From Pseudomonas versuta (GTDB lineage: Bacteria; Pseudomonadota; Gammaproteobacteria; Pseudomonadales; Pseudomonadaceae), in contig NZ_CP012676.1 of the NCBI RefSeq assembly GCF_001294575.1, positions 3,806,501 through 3,870,500 on the forward strand: 64,000 nucleotides of DNA, read 5' to 3'. Shown in pieces: positions 1-10,600 of the stretch. Within the stretch, counting starts at the first letter, position 1. Every line of letters starts with the position of its first letter. A model generated the notes under the pieces. It was not told where the DNA came from. It ran no database searches and worked only from the letters and a program-made list of their open reading frames with translations. Made by a program: the position numbers and the translations under genes.

Positions 1-1160
1 TCACCGACTGCGTGCATATGGACGATCCAGCCACGCTTTTCAGCCGCGACCACAAGTTCACCGAAGTGCGCCGGATCGATCAGCAACTCACCCTTTTTGT
101 TGCTGTTTTTGTACGGCACGATGACGGCTGCGGTTTGCCCCGGGTACTCCAGAATGCCATCGGCAAACACCTTGATACCGGGGAATGTCAGGTTGGGTAC
201 ACCTTCGAACTGCTTCATGACCCGGGCCAGCACTTCAAGATCGGCAGGCTTGCTTTTGGAGTTGGTGAGCATCAGTGCCGCGACGTGCGCAGTCAGTTCG
301 CCATTTTCTGCAAGCTGTCGATAAAGCGGCAGTACCCCCAGGCTTTGCTCGGTAGCGGTGAAGTCAAACAACGAGTCGCCCGCTCCAGCGTTCGAGGCAG
401 CGTCCATCCAGGCGGTCACGCCGTATTGATTGTTGACCCTCACCGCCTCGCGGGCGGCCTTGAGCATCACTTCGGGGCTAGCCGGGGGAATCTGGCCCCG
501 CACCTGGTCCCAGCGCGACTCGGCAAAAAAACCGGTTGGAGTGAAGTCTGCTTCATGACCCACATAGCCCTGCTCGTTGGCTGGCAGACTTTTGACCAGT
601 GCGGCATCAATTTTTGCGCGCTTGAGCATCGCGTTATTGGCCCAGCCGGTATGCCCGTCGATACCGCTCAAGACCAGCGGCTGGTCGGCCCAACGGCCGT
701 GATTGAAAATCTTCCCCAGCTCACGGGCCTGTTCCCAGTAAGCCGAACTGACCCCGGCAATATTGATCACATCCCCCGACCGCGCCGTCCCCGCCTTGTC
801 TTGCTCGATAATCCATTGCTCAAGTTCGGGCAGCGGTTTTTCTTCGTCGAGCAGATTCGCCCCAAGACTGTCCAGACCCGCGATAACGGGGTGGCTGTGG
901 GTATCAATCATCCCCGGCATCAGCACCTTGCCAGCCAGATCGACACGCTGGGTCCCGCTGTCGGCCAATGCCTGGATTTCGGAATCGCTGCCCACCTTGA
1001 TGATCTTGCCGTTTTCCACCGCCACAGCGTTGGCCAGTGGCTGGCCCGGCACGCCGGTAAACACCTTGCCATTGGTGAACACCAGGTCGGCTGCGGCCAG
1101 GGCCTGCAACGACGGGAGCGCAAACAGCGCAGCCAGCACACAGGGAGTGAATCGCTTCAT
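1..1160 (-). CDS. Exported amidohydrolase family 3 protein (3' end outside window)
   Basis: N-terminal part of a metal-dependent amidohydrolase (Amidohydro_3/YtcJ type). The start ATG at 1160 follows AAAAAGGACGTCCC. Residues 1-22 form a signal peptide ending LQALA, so the enzyme should be periplasmic. The first metal motif is MPGMIDTHSHP, and the last readable residues are HMHAVG, the second conserved His motif of this family. The C-terminal metal residues lie beyond base 1. It is transcribed in the same direction as the polyamine genes upstream, 88 bp from the oxidase gene. Membership of the same transcription unit and an amide or carbamate substrate linked to amines are inferences. Members of this family are often annotated only by fold, so the substrate is unknown. 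Confidence 0.85.
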   Translation of the reverse strand, partial: MKRFTPCVLAALFALPSLQALAAADLVFTNGKVFTGVPGQPLANAVAVENGKIIKVGSDSEIQALADSGTQRVDLAGKVLMPGMIDTHSHPVIAGLDSLGANLLDEEKPLPELEQWIIEQDKAGTARSGDVINIAGVSSAYWEQARELGKIFNHGRWADQPLVLSGIDGHTGWANNAMLKRAKIDAALVKSLPANEQGYVGHEADFTPTGFFAESRWDQVRGQIPPASPEVMLKAAREAVRVNNQYGVTAWMDAASNAGAGDSLFDFTATEQSLGVLPLYRQLAENGELTAHVAALMLTNSKSKPADLEVLARVMKQFEGVPNLTFPGIKVFADGILEYPGQTAAVIVPYKNSNKKGELLIDPAHFGELVVAAEKRGWIVHMHAVG

Positions 1161-1202
1161 TGGGACGTCCTTTTTGGATTTTTTGTTGTTGTCAGACACA
1201 CC

Positions 1203-1232
1203 TTGTGGGAGCTGGCAGCCAGGTCCCACAGG
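1203..1232. repeat. Hairpin in gap between oxidase and amidohydrolase genes
   Basis: Arms TGTGGGA (1205-1211) and TCCCACA (1224-1230) with an inner CTGG/CCAG pairing. The arm resembles the common Pseudomonas REP core TGTGGGAGCTGGC. No T-tract follows, so it is more likely a REP half-element than a terminator. Confidence 0.5.
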
Positions 1233-1248
1233 TTGATTAATGCTCGCT

Positions 1249-2547
1249 TCAATGCCCGGCAATTTCCTTGAGCCGGTACCAGAGCATGCCCAGCGCCAGC
1301 AAGGGCGAACGCAGGTGCTTACCGCCCGGGAACGTCATGTGCGGCACTCGCCCGAACAGTTCAAAACCTGTGCTCTGCTCAAGGCTGATGGCCTGCGCCA
1401 CCAGACGCGCCGCCATATGCGTGGTGTTGATCCCGTGCCCGGCATACGCCTGGGCATAAAACACGTTGGGATGGGCCTGCAAGCGGCCGATCTGCGGCAG
1501 CCGGTTGGCACCGATGCCGATCATGCCGCTCCACTGAAAATCGATCCGCTTGCCTGCCAGTTGCGCGAAGACGTCCAGCATTTTCGGGCGCATGTAACCG
1601 GCGATGTCCTGCAAGGTGCGCCCCGAGTAATGGCACGCGCCCCCGAACAACAGCCGTCGGTCAGCCGACAACCGATAGTAATCAAGCCCTACCCGCTGAT
1701 CGCACAAAGCGCGATTGTCGGGAATCAGCGTCCGGGCCAGTTCCTCGCTCAAGGGTTCGGTGGCGATGACATAGCTGGCGGCGGCCAGCACCTTGCCACT
1801 GAGCGCCGGTTCCAGATCGCCCAGATGGGCATTGCCGGCGAGTACCAGGGTGTTGGCCTTGACCGTGCCGCTGGCGGTATGGACCCGAATCTGCGGGCCA
1901 TATCCGATCCGGGTGGCCGCACTGTTCTCGTACAACCGGACTCCCAACTGCTGAGCCACCCGGGCTTCACCCAATGCCAGATTGAGCGGATGCAAGTGCC
2001 CCGAGCCTTGATCCGTCAGCCCGCCCAGGTAGCGATCAGAACCCACCACCCGGTGCATGTCGGCACGCCCGATCAACTCGACCTTGTGCCGGTACCCCAG
2101 CCTGTGCAGCGACTCCTGCTCGGCCATCAGGTTTTCAACATGGCGCGCGGTGTTGGCCAGCTCGCAGAAGCCCCAGCGCAAGTCACAGTCGATCCCATGT
2201 TTTTCGATGCGCTGACGCACCAGGTCCACCGCGTCGAGCCCCAGTTGTTCCAGCACTCTGACACCTTCGCGGCCGATGGTTTTTTCGTGCGCATCAAGAT
2301 CGTGACCAACCCCGCGAATCAACTGCCCGCCGTTGCGGCCGCTGGCGCCCCAGGCAATTTGCTGCGCCTCGAGCACGATCACCGAATGGCCGCGCTCAGC
2401 CAGTTCAATCGCGGTATTCAACCCGGTGAAACCCGCGCCGATGATGCACACGTCCGCCTCGGCCTGCCCCTCAAGTACCGGGCAAGTGAGCTGCTGGTTG
2501 CGGGTGGCGCTGTAATAGGTTTGCGGTAAAGACAGCATGGACGTCAT
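1249..2547 (-). CDS. PuuB-like FAD-dependent gamma-glutamylputrescine oxidase
   Basis: FAD-dependent amine oxidase of the DAO superfamily, 432 residues, the usual length of gamma-glutamylputrescine oxidases (PuuB/OrdL/PauB). The N-terminal dinucleotide-binding motif GAGFTGLNTAIELAERG is followed by the family signature WGASGRNGGQ near residues 66-75, and the C-terminal FAD-contact segment is AYAGHGINTTH. The enzyme oxidises the amine of gamma-glutamyl-polyamines, releasing ammonia, H2O2 and an aldehyde. The product of the PuuA-like gene two genes upstream would be its substrate. The first ATG (2547) has no clear Shine-Dalgarno; a second ATG three codons in is possible. Pseudomonas usually carries several paralogues, so a single gene symbol would be arbitrary. 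Confidence 0.88.
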   Translation of the reverse strand: MTSMLSLPQTYYSATRNQQLTCPVLEGQAEADVCIIGAGFTGLNTAIELAERGHSVIVLEAQQIAWGASGRNGGQLIRGVGHDLDAHEKTIGREGVRVLEQLGLDAVDLVRQRIEKHGIDCDLRWGFCELANTARHVENLMAEQESLHRLGYRHKVELIGRADMHRVVGSDRYLGGLTDQGSGHLHPLNLALGEARVAQQLGVRLYENSAATRIGYGPQIRVHTASGTVKANTLVLAGNAHLGDLEPALSGKVLAAASYVIATEPLSEELARTLIPDNRALCDQRVGLDYYRLSADRRLLFGGACHYSGRTLQDIAGYMRPKMLDVFAQLAGKRIDFQWSGMIGIGANRLPQIGRLQAHPNVFYAQAYAGHGINTTHMAARLVAQAISLEQSTGFELFGRVPHMTFPGGKHLRSPLLALGMLWYRLKEIAGH

Positions 2548-2569
2548 AAAAGAATTGCCTGTTCAGTGA

Positions 2570-2591
2570 CCGGGCACACGTTGGTGCCCGG
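2570..2591. other. Intercistronic hairpin between potF-like and puuB-like genes
   Basis: Perfect 8-bp stem CCGGGCAC / GTGCCCGG with a six-base loop, in the 51-bp gap between the two minus-strand genes. There is no T-run after it on the minus strand. It could stabilise the upstream mRNA or attenuate, but it is not a classical terminator. Confidence 0.5.
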
Positions 2592-2598
2592 CACAGGA

Positions 2599-5098
<2,500 letters not shown>

Positions 5099-5211
5099 AA
5101 CGCCTCTTACAGAAATTTGACTGAGCGCCACATGACGACTCAGTTCCATGCTGCAAGGCGATAGTGCAATCGTGAGACGGGGGGCTTCTATCCGATTTGC
5201 GCTTTTATTCA

Positions 5212-5228
5212 CGCCCCATTTTGGGGCG
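5212..5228. other. Small GC hairpin downstream of the AraC-type gene
   Basis: CGCCCCA / TGGGGCG with a three-base loop, 21 bases past the AraC-type stop codon and ahead of the PuuA-like gene. It lacks a downstream T-run on the minus strand, so it is at most a weak terminator or mRNA-end structure. Confidence 0.35.
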
Positions 5229-5248
5229 CCAATAACATTCAGGCGGAC

Positions 5249-6127
5249 TTAGCGGGGGCGCAGCAAAGTCTGGCTGGGCAATTCGCCAAACAGACTGCGA
5301 TAGGACTGGGAGAAGCGCCCCAGGTGCCAGAATGACCAGCGCATGGCGATTTCAGCCACCCGGGTGTCGCCCGGGGTGCAACGCAACAAATCCCGGCGCG
5401 CGAAATTCAGCCGTCGCAAGCGTTGCCACTGGCTGGGCGAAACCCCGGCAAAAGAAGTGAAGCTGTGCTGCAACTGGCGTACCGAAACGCCGACAGCCTT
5501 GGCCAGATGCAGCACATCCAGGTGTTCCTGGGGGCAGGCCATGACCAGATCAAAAACCCGCTGAATCAGCCGCCGGTCATGGGCAAGGTGGCGCTGGCGG
5601 GTGCGGTCCGGTGCCTGGCTGGGGCAGTCGAGGATATACAGGCAATCGTCGACCAGCTGCTGCGCCAGCCCTTCCTCCACTTGGGGCGGGTGCCGGGATG
5701 CCAGTTGCTGCAATGTACGGCTCAACCAACGGCCAAAGACCTGGCTTTGCTGGGACACCAACTGCGTCAGAAACAGGCCGTCCATGTTGTTCAGGTTATC
5801 GAGCCGGTTTAAATACCGGGGGCCGATCACGACCCCGACTTCCTGATAGTTCTCGGGGGTGATCCAGGTGTTTTGTGTGTCTTCGTTAAGCAGATACAGC
5901 GAGCCGTTACGCGTATCGAAACTAAACACCAGGGAGTCTGCAGGCGCGTGAAAATGCTGTTCGATGCGCGTGTTCATGCGCTCTTCATAGGCTTCAATGC
6001 CATTGAGTTCCATGTGCACCACTGCACCATGGAAACAGCCTGCAGACATCTGCTGGTAATGCTCCTGCCAGCCCGCAATGACCAATTGCTGATCCACATC
6101 CGCCGTGTCGTGGGATTGAATCTGCAT
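5249..6127 (-). CDS. AraC family transcriptional regulator
   Basis: DNA-binding regulator of 292 residues with the AraC two-helix-turn-helix domain in the last 100 residues: AKAVGVSVRQLQHSFTSFAG for the first HTH and VAEIAMRWSFWHLGRFSQSY for the second, ending in FGELPSQTL. The N-terminal ~190 residues lack a clear cupin signature and resemble the EutR/FeaR-like sensor type. ATG 6127 follows AAGGAAGG at proper spacing; the longer open frame begins inside an AT-rich likely promoter. Its place upstream of, and on the same strand as, the PuuA-like gene suggests it controls the polyamine or amine module, but no binding site could be defined. Confidence 0.88.
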   Translation of the reverse strand: MQIQSHDTADVDQQLVIAGWQEHYQQMSAGCFHGAVVHMELNGIEAYEERMNTRIEQHFHAPADSLVFSFDTRNGSLYLLNEDTQNTWITPENYQEVGVVIGPRYLNRLDNLNNMDGLFLTQLVSQQSQVFGRWLSRTLQQLASRHPPQVEEGLAQQLVDDCLYILDCPSQAPDRTRQRHLAHDRRLIQRVFDLVMACPQEHLDVLHLAKAVGVSVRQLQHSFTSFAGVSPSQWQRLRRLNFARRDLLRCTPGDTRVAEIAMRWSFWHLGRFSQSYRSLFGELPSQTLLRPR

Positions 6128-6261
6128 ACGGCTTTCCTTCCTTGTGCCCGGGTACACGCCATCGGGACACTGCCAGTAATAATTATTATTGGCGCACCTT
6201 AGCCTAATGCCCATCAGTAAAGAAACACCCAAAGAGGTCATGTGGGGATCTGACTTTCAGG

Positions 6262-6309
6262 GATTGCCTGTGCGGGTTTTAGAGCAAAACCGCGGCGCCT
6301 GCATCGCGG
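6262..6309. repeat. Copy 1 of a ~48-bp direct repeat
   Basis: Begins GATTGCCTGTGCGGG and ends CGCCTGCATCGCGG. It is repeated at 6375-6422 with only a few differences in the middle. The region 6128-6422 otherwise holds only REP-like sequence and presumably the AraC-gene promoter; no gene was seen. Confidence 0.7.
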
Positions 6310-6376
6310 GCAAGCCCGCTCCTACAGGGGGGCTGTGAGCCCGAATGCCTCTTGTGGGAGCCTGGCTTGCCGGCGA
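6301..6376. repeat. Two REP-type half-palindromes between the direct repeat copies
   Basis: GCGGGCAAGCCCGCTCCTACA and TGTGGGAGCCTGGCTTGCC are two common Pseudomonas REP cores in opposite orientation, separated by about 20 bases. Confidence 0.6.
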
Positions 6377-6422
6377 TTGGCTGTGCGGGCCCTAGAGTAA
6401 AACCGCGGCGCCTGCATCGCGG
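6375..6422. repeat. Copy 2 of the ~48-bp direct repeat, abutting the lrp-like stop codon
   Basis: Near-identical to 6262-6309. The last base of the repeat directly precedes the complement of the TGA stop of the Lrp-type gene at 6423, as expected if REP-containing DNA duplicated up to the gene end. Confidence 0.7.
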
Positions 6423-6905
6423 TCACGCTTTTGGGCCTTTGACCGGCCAGGCCACGAACGGCTTGATTTCCTTGAGTACGAACATGCTCTGCATCTCTTT
6501 GATTCCCGTCAGGCGCCGGATGACCGACATGGCAAAGTCGGCAAAGGTGTCCAGGTCACGCGAGACCACTTGCAACAGAAAGTCCGCGTCGCCACCAATG
6601 CTGTAGCAAGCCACCACGTCTTCGAGGGCCATGACTTCCTGCTCGAACTTGCGGGCTTCGACTTCGCTGTGGCGATCAATGGTGACCCGCACAAACACCA
6701 GCACCCCCAGCCCGATCTTGCGGCGGTCCAGTACCGCGCGGTAGCCCTGAATCACTTTGTGCTCTTCAAGCTGGCGCACCCGGCGCCAGCAAGGCGAAGC
6801 CGACATGCCGATGCCATCGGCCAGGGTCTGATTGGTGGTGCGCCCATCCTGCTGCAAGGCCGCGAGAATTCGGGCGTCGATTGCGCTTAACGTCTGCTCG
6901 GTCAT
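6423..6905 (-). CDS. Lrp/AsnC family transcriptional regulator
   Basis: Leucine-responsive-type regulator, 160 residues, the standard length. An N-terminal winged HTH (residues ~8-60, with TLADGIGMSASPCWRRV as recognition region) is followed by a RAM ligand-binding domain of about 85 residues, including DVVACYSIGGDADFLLQV. ATG 6905 is chosen for the GGGAGG site seven bases upstream. It is divergent from the LysE exporter gene across 136 bp, the arrangement usual for an amino acid exporter and its sensor. I infer that it senses an amino acid and controls that exporter. The effector is unknown. Confidence 0.93.
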   Translation of the reverse strand: MTEQTLSAIDARILAALQQDGRTTNQTLADGIGMSASPCWRRVRQLEEHKVIQGYRAVLDRRKIGLGVLVFVRVTIDRHSEVEARKFEQEVMALEDVVACYSIGGDADFLLQVVSRDLDTFADFAMSVIRRLTGIKEMQSMFVLKEIKPFVAWPVKGPKA

Positions 6906-7041
6906 AAATACCTCCCTGTGCATTTTTACCGGTAAATCTGACTCACATTCAGCAGACCCACAACCTGAATAGACAAAATTATCCAGCACTTGAGGAATAT
7001 CCTTACTCCTACAAAAAACCTCGCAAGGACACCCCAGGATC
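6906..7041. promoter_or_regulatory. Shared lrp-like / lysE-like intergenic control region
   Basis: A 136-bp AT-richer gap between divergent regulator and exporter genes. Both promoters must lie here. No confident -35/-10 pair or Lrp box could be assigned by eye. Confidence 0.4.
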
Positions 7042-7668
7042 ATGCTTGAATTTTCTCAGGTACTCACTTACACCGCCGCCCTGGCTGTTGCCGCGGCTAT
7101 CCCCGGGCCCGGCATGGCGGCACTGGTAGCCCGCAGTGTGAGCGGCGGGGCCTTGCCCGGCTTCAGTTTGCTGCTTGGGTTGATTCTGGGGGATTTGATT
7201 TATTTATCGTTCGCGGTGTTTGGCCTGAGCCTGGTCGCCCGGCACTTCGATGCCCTGTTTGTCCTGGTACGCGGCTGCGCTGCGCTGTATCTGGCTTATC
7301 TGGCCTGGCAGTTCTGGAAGGCAAAACCCCAGCCGGTCACGGTGGGCCAACCGCTGAACAGGCAGGAACTGTTCAGCGCCTGGCTCTCAGGCCTGACCAT
7401 CACCCTGGGCAACCCGAAAACCATTGCCTTCTATCTGGCGCTACTGCCGCTGGTGATCAACCTGCAGGCGGTGTCCCTGCAAGTCTGGGGCGTCATGCTG
7501 GTGCCGCTGACCATTGCTGTTTTATTTATGGTCGGCGGCCTGTTTGTGCTCGGTGCGGTACGTATCCGCCATGTCCTCGCCAGCCCGCGGGCCCAACAAG
7601 GCCTGTTCAGAGGTGCAGCGATCATCATGCTCGGCGCCGCAGCGGCCATGCTGGTTCAGGCCGCCTGA
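7042..7668 (+). CDS. LysE/RhtB family amino acid exporter
   Basis: Inner-membrane exporter of 208 residues with about six hydrophobic segments. The family motif near the N-terminus is AAAIPGPGMAALVARSV, followed by the glycine-rich second membrane helix (GGALPGFSLLLGLILGDL), and the conserved GNPKTIAFYLALLP lies mid-protein. The ATG at 7042 is preceded by AAGGACACC. It is transcribed divergently from an Lrp/AsnC gene that is its likely regulator, and it converges with the large helicase gene, leaving only 22 bp between stop codons. Substrates in this family are basic or neutral amino acids and homoserine lactone-like compounds; the sequence does not decide. Confidence 0.92.
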   Translation: MLEFSQVLTYTAALAVAAAIPGPGMAALVARSVSGGALPGFSLLLGLILGDLIYLSFAVFGLSLVARHFDALFVLVRGCAALYLAYLAWQFWKAKPQPVTVGQPLNRQELFSAWLSGLTITLGNPKTIAFYLALLPLVINLQAVSLQVWGVMLVPLTIAVLFMVGGLFVLGAVRIRHVLASPRAQQGLFRGAAIIMLGAAAAMLVQAA

Positions 7669-7690
7669 CGCCGGGCGCGCATGGCTTTGA

Positions 7691-10600
7691 TCAGGCCATC
7701 TGCGGGGCAGACAGGTCCGGTTGGGGATCAATGGTTGCCGGACCATCCGGCACCCAGAACAGGAACGGATCTTTGGCCGGACGATGGTCGTAAGGGCGCA
7801 CTGCACCCTCCCCGCCGGCGCGCTGGAATCCATACACCTGACGCCGCTCGACATGAATGCTCGGGGCTGCGCCTTCACCACTGCACGGTTCGATATTCAT
7901 TGCCTTCAAGGTGCTCAGCAGGTCATCAATAATCAGCTGCCGATTGAGGGTGAAGGCCGATGCAAAACAGCGCCAGAAACGCCACCCGGCACGTTCCAGA
8001 ATGCGCTGGCGGCGCATGTCGCTGTCCCAGCGGTCGGGGCCGTGGAAGCGGTCGCCGTCACACTCGATTGCCAGGCGACTGTCGTTGTCGCCTTCGACCA
8101 CCATGTCTATGCGGTACGCGCCAACGCCGACCTGCGGAATCACTCGGTAGCCGCGCCGGGTCAGTTCATCGTACATGTCGCGTTCAAAACCGGACTCGCA
8201 CAACTCGCGCAAATCGCTGACCTGTTCGGCATCCTGAGTAAAGGGCGTTTCGAAGTGCTCAATCAGACCACGGCGCAAAGCGTCGACCGCACTGAGGTCG
8301 GTCAGCTCGACACTGCGCACCAGGTACATGCGGTCCCGCGCCCGGGACGCCGCCACGTTGAAACGCTGGGCAATCGAGTCGCGGCTGTTGGCAAAACAGT
8401 CGCCGGGGGAAGCGACCAGCGAAAGGAACATCACGTCGCGCTCCTTGCCCTGGAAAGTACGTGCATCGCCACAGCTGATCTGGAACCGGGTGATGACTTC
8501 TTCGCCCAGCTCCCGGGTCAGTATTTGCATGATGGTTTGCGCTTGCTCTGCCCCCAGTAGCGAGACCACGCCGATACTGCGCCCGGCGATCTGTGGCAGG
8601 TCGATCAAACGACGGATCTCCTCGACAATCACATTGGCTTCACCGAGGTTCAACTTGCCCTTTTTCATCCCGTCCATGACCAGCAGATCAATGAGCGGCG
8701 GGTCCAGACGCTCGGTCATCAGCGGCAGGCGCAGAGGCTTGAGTTCGTGGTTATAAAATTCGCGCTTGGAATACTCGATGATCGGCGCCACACAGCGAAA
8801 GTGCTCGCGCAGCATGGTACCGCTCTTGGCAAACACCACTTTGAACAGGTCGTACAGCGAACGCTCAGGTGACATCAACGGTCGGTAGAGCCCGACTTGA
8901 TTGCCCAAAAAGCGCGTCATCATGTTCTGCACCCGCTCCTCTTCCATGCCGATACCGTCAGGGGAAACCTGTTTGTCGTCGCCTACTACCAGCACTTTTT
9001 TGGCCCGCAACAGGGCCGGTAGCGCGCTCAGGTCGGATTGCGAGGCTTCGTCGATAATCACAAGGTCGAACGCACCGTACTGCGCTGGCAGGCTCTCGCA
9101 GATCCGGTAGTGCGGCATGATCCAGCACGGGATCGCCGAAATCGCCACATCGGCAGCCAGTCGCGCATCCTGTCTATAACGACCGGCCCGCACGCCGGTG
9201 CCCTTGCCAATCTTGCGAATGGCCGTGCGGTACAGCTCCAGCGCAGCCCTGACGCTGGGGGTAGCGTTTTCTGACAGTCGCAGCCAGGTCCGCTTGACCA
9301 CCGCATCCTGATACAGGCGCGACAGGCTCAGCTCCAGCTCTGCGCGCAATTTAAATAGCCGCTTGAGATCTTCGCGCCCGTCGATGCTGTCCAGGTAACT
9401 GGCCAGCCGGCTCAGGCGCCATATCTCCAGGCAGTTATCCGGGAGCAAGGCATCCACCGGCCCGGTGCACGGTTCTTCACGTAACCGGGCAGCCCAGATC
9501 AGGCCCCCGCTTTGGGCAATAACCGCGGTCACCTGCTGCACCGTATTGAGGGCGTCCTTGAGCGCCAGGACGCCGCGCAACTGGTCCATCAGCGCGGACC
9601 ACTGCACCTGTATCTCAGCCACTTGTACGCCCGGCTGGCCAAGGCTCAAGTCCAGAAACCCTTGCAAGCGTTCGCTCACTGCACCGCCACAACCGGCCAG
9701 TGCCTTGTTAAAGGTTTCCTTGATTACCCAGGTGGCTGCCAGCCGCTGGCGCATCAGGTGATGACGCAAAATGCTTTCACCCTGGCCCAGTACCGCCTCG
9801 TCAGTGCGCAGGTTGTTCACCTGTGGCCACTCCGGGAGCAGCTGGCGCAGTTCGGTCTGAGCACGGGTTTGCCAACGTTCGGCGCGCACAATATCGTCGA
9901 ACTGCTCAATCGCCCGGGCAGCCGCCGGCAGTTGCTCGGCATCGGCCTCGAACACCGGAAGCGGCATTTCGGCGGCCAGCGCGTTCCAGCGCAGCAGCAA
10001 GGTGCGACTGTGCAGCTGAAAGTGCACGAAGCCTTGCACATGTGCCCAGTCCTGCTCGCTTTGCGGCTTGCTGCCGAGCACCACGATGGTGTCCAGCAAC
10101 TGCTTTTGGCTGCCCTTGCCGATCAGGCCGGACAACCCGAATGGACGGCGCCCCTGGGCCAGGTTATCGATGGCGGCCAGTACCTCGGGCTGGGTGTGCA
10201 GCTCGAACGGCAGGCTCACCGGTCGTGCCACAAAGGCTTTGCGCCCGGCGAGGGTGTCCTCGATTTCGACCTTCAGGCTGTCAAAAAGCGCCAGCACATC
10301 ACTGTTGCCGTTGCGCATCAACCAGGCCTGCATGGCGGGCACCCAGCCCTGTTGCGCAGCCGTGATAGCGGTGCGCAAGGCCTGCAAGTGGCCGATGTGT
10401 TCGAGCAAGGCCTGGGCCTGCTCCAGGGTCGGCCCACTGCAGTCCAGCAGTCGCGGCACTTCGCCGATGCTTTCCTTGTGTTGCAACTGGCTTTCCTGCG
10501 CCAGATCCTGATGGACCTGAATCAATGTCTGCGCATCCGGAAAATCGGCCAGTTGCGGCACTTTTTGCCCCAGATAAGACAGCGCATCCTTGAGCTCAAG

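Noticed and set aside
6301..6380. Possible CRISPR-like repeats
   Set aside because: Only two copies of a direct repeat with REP cores between them; no regular spacers and no cas genes.
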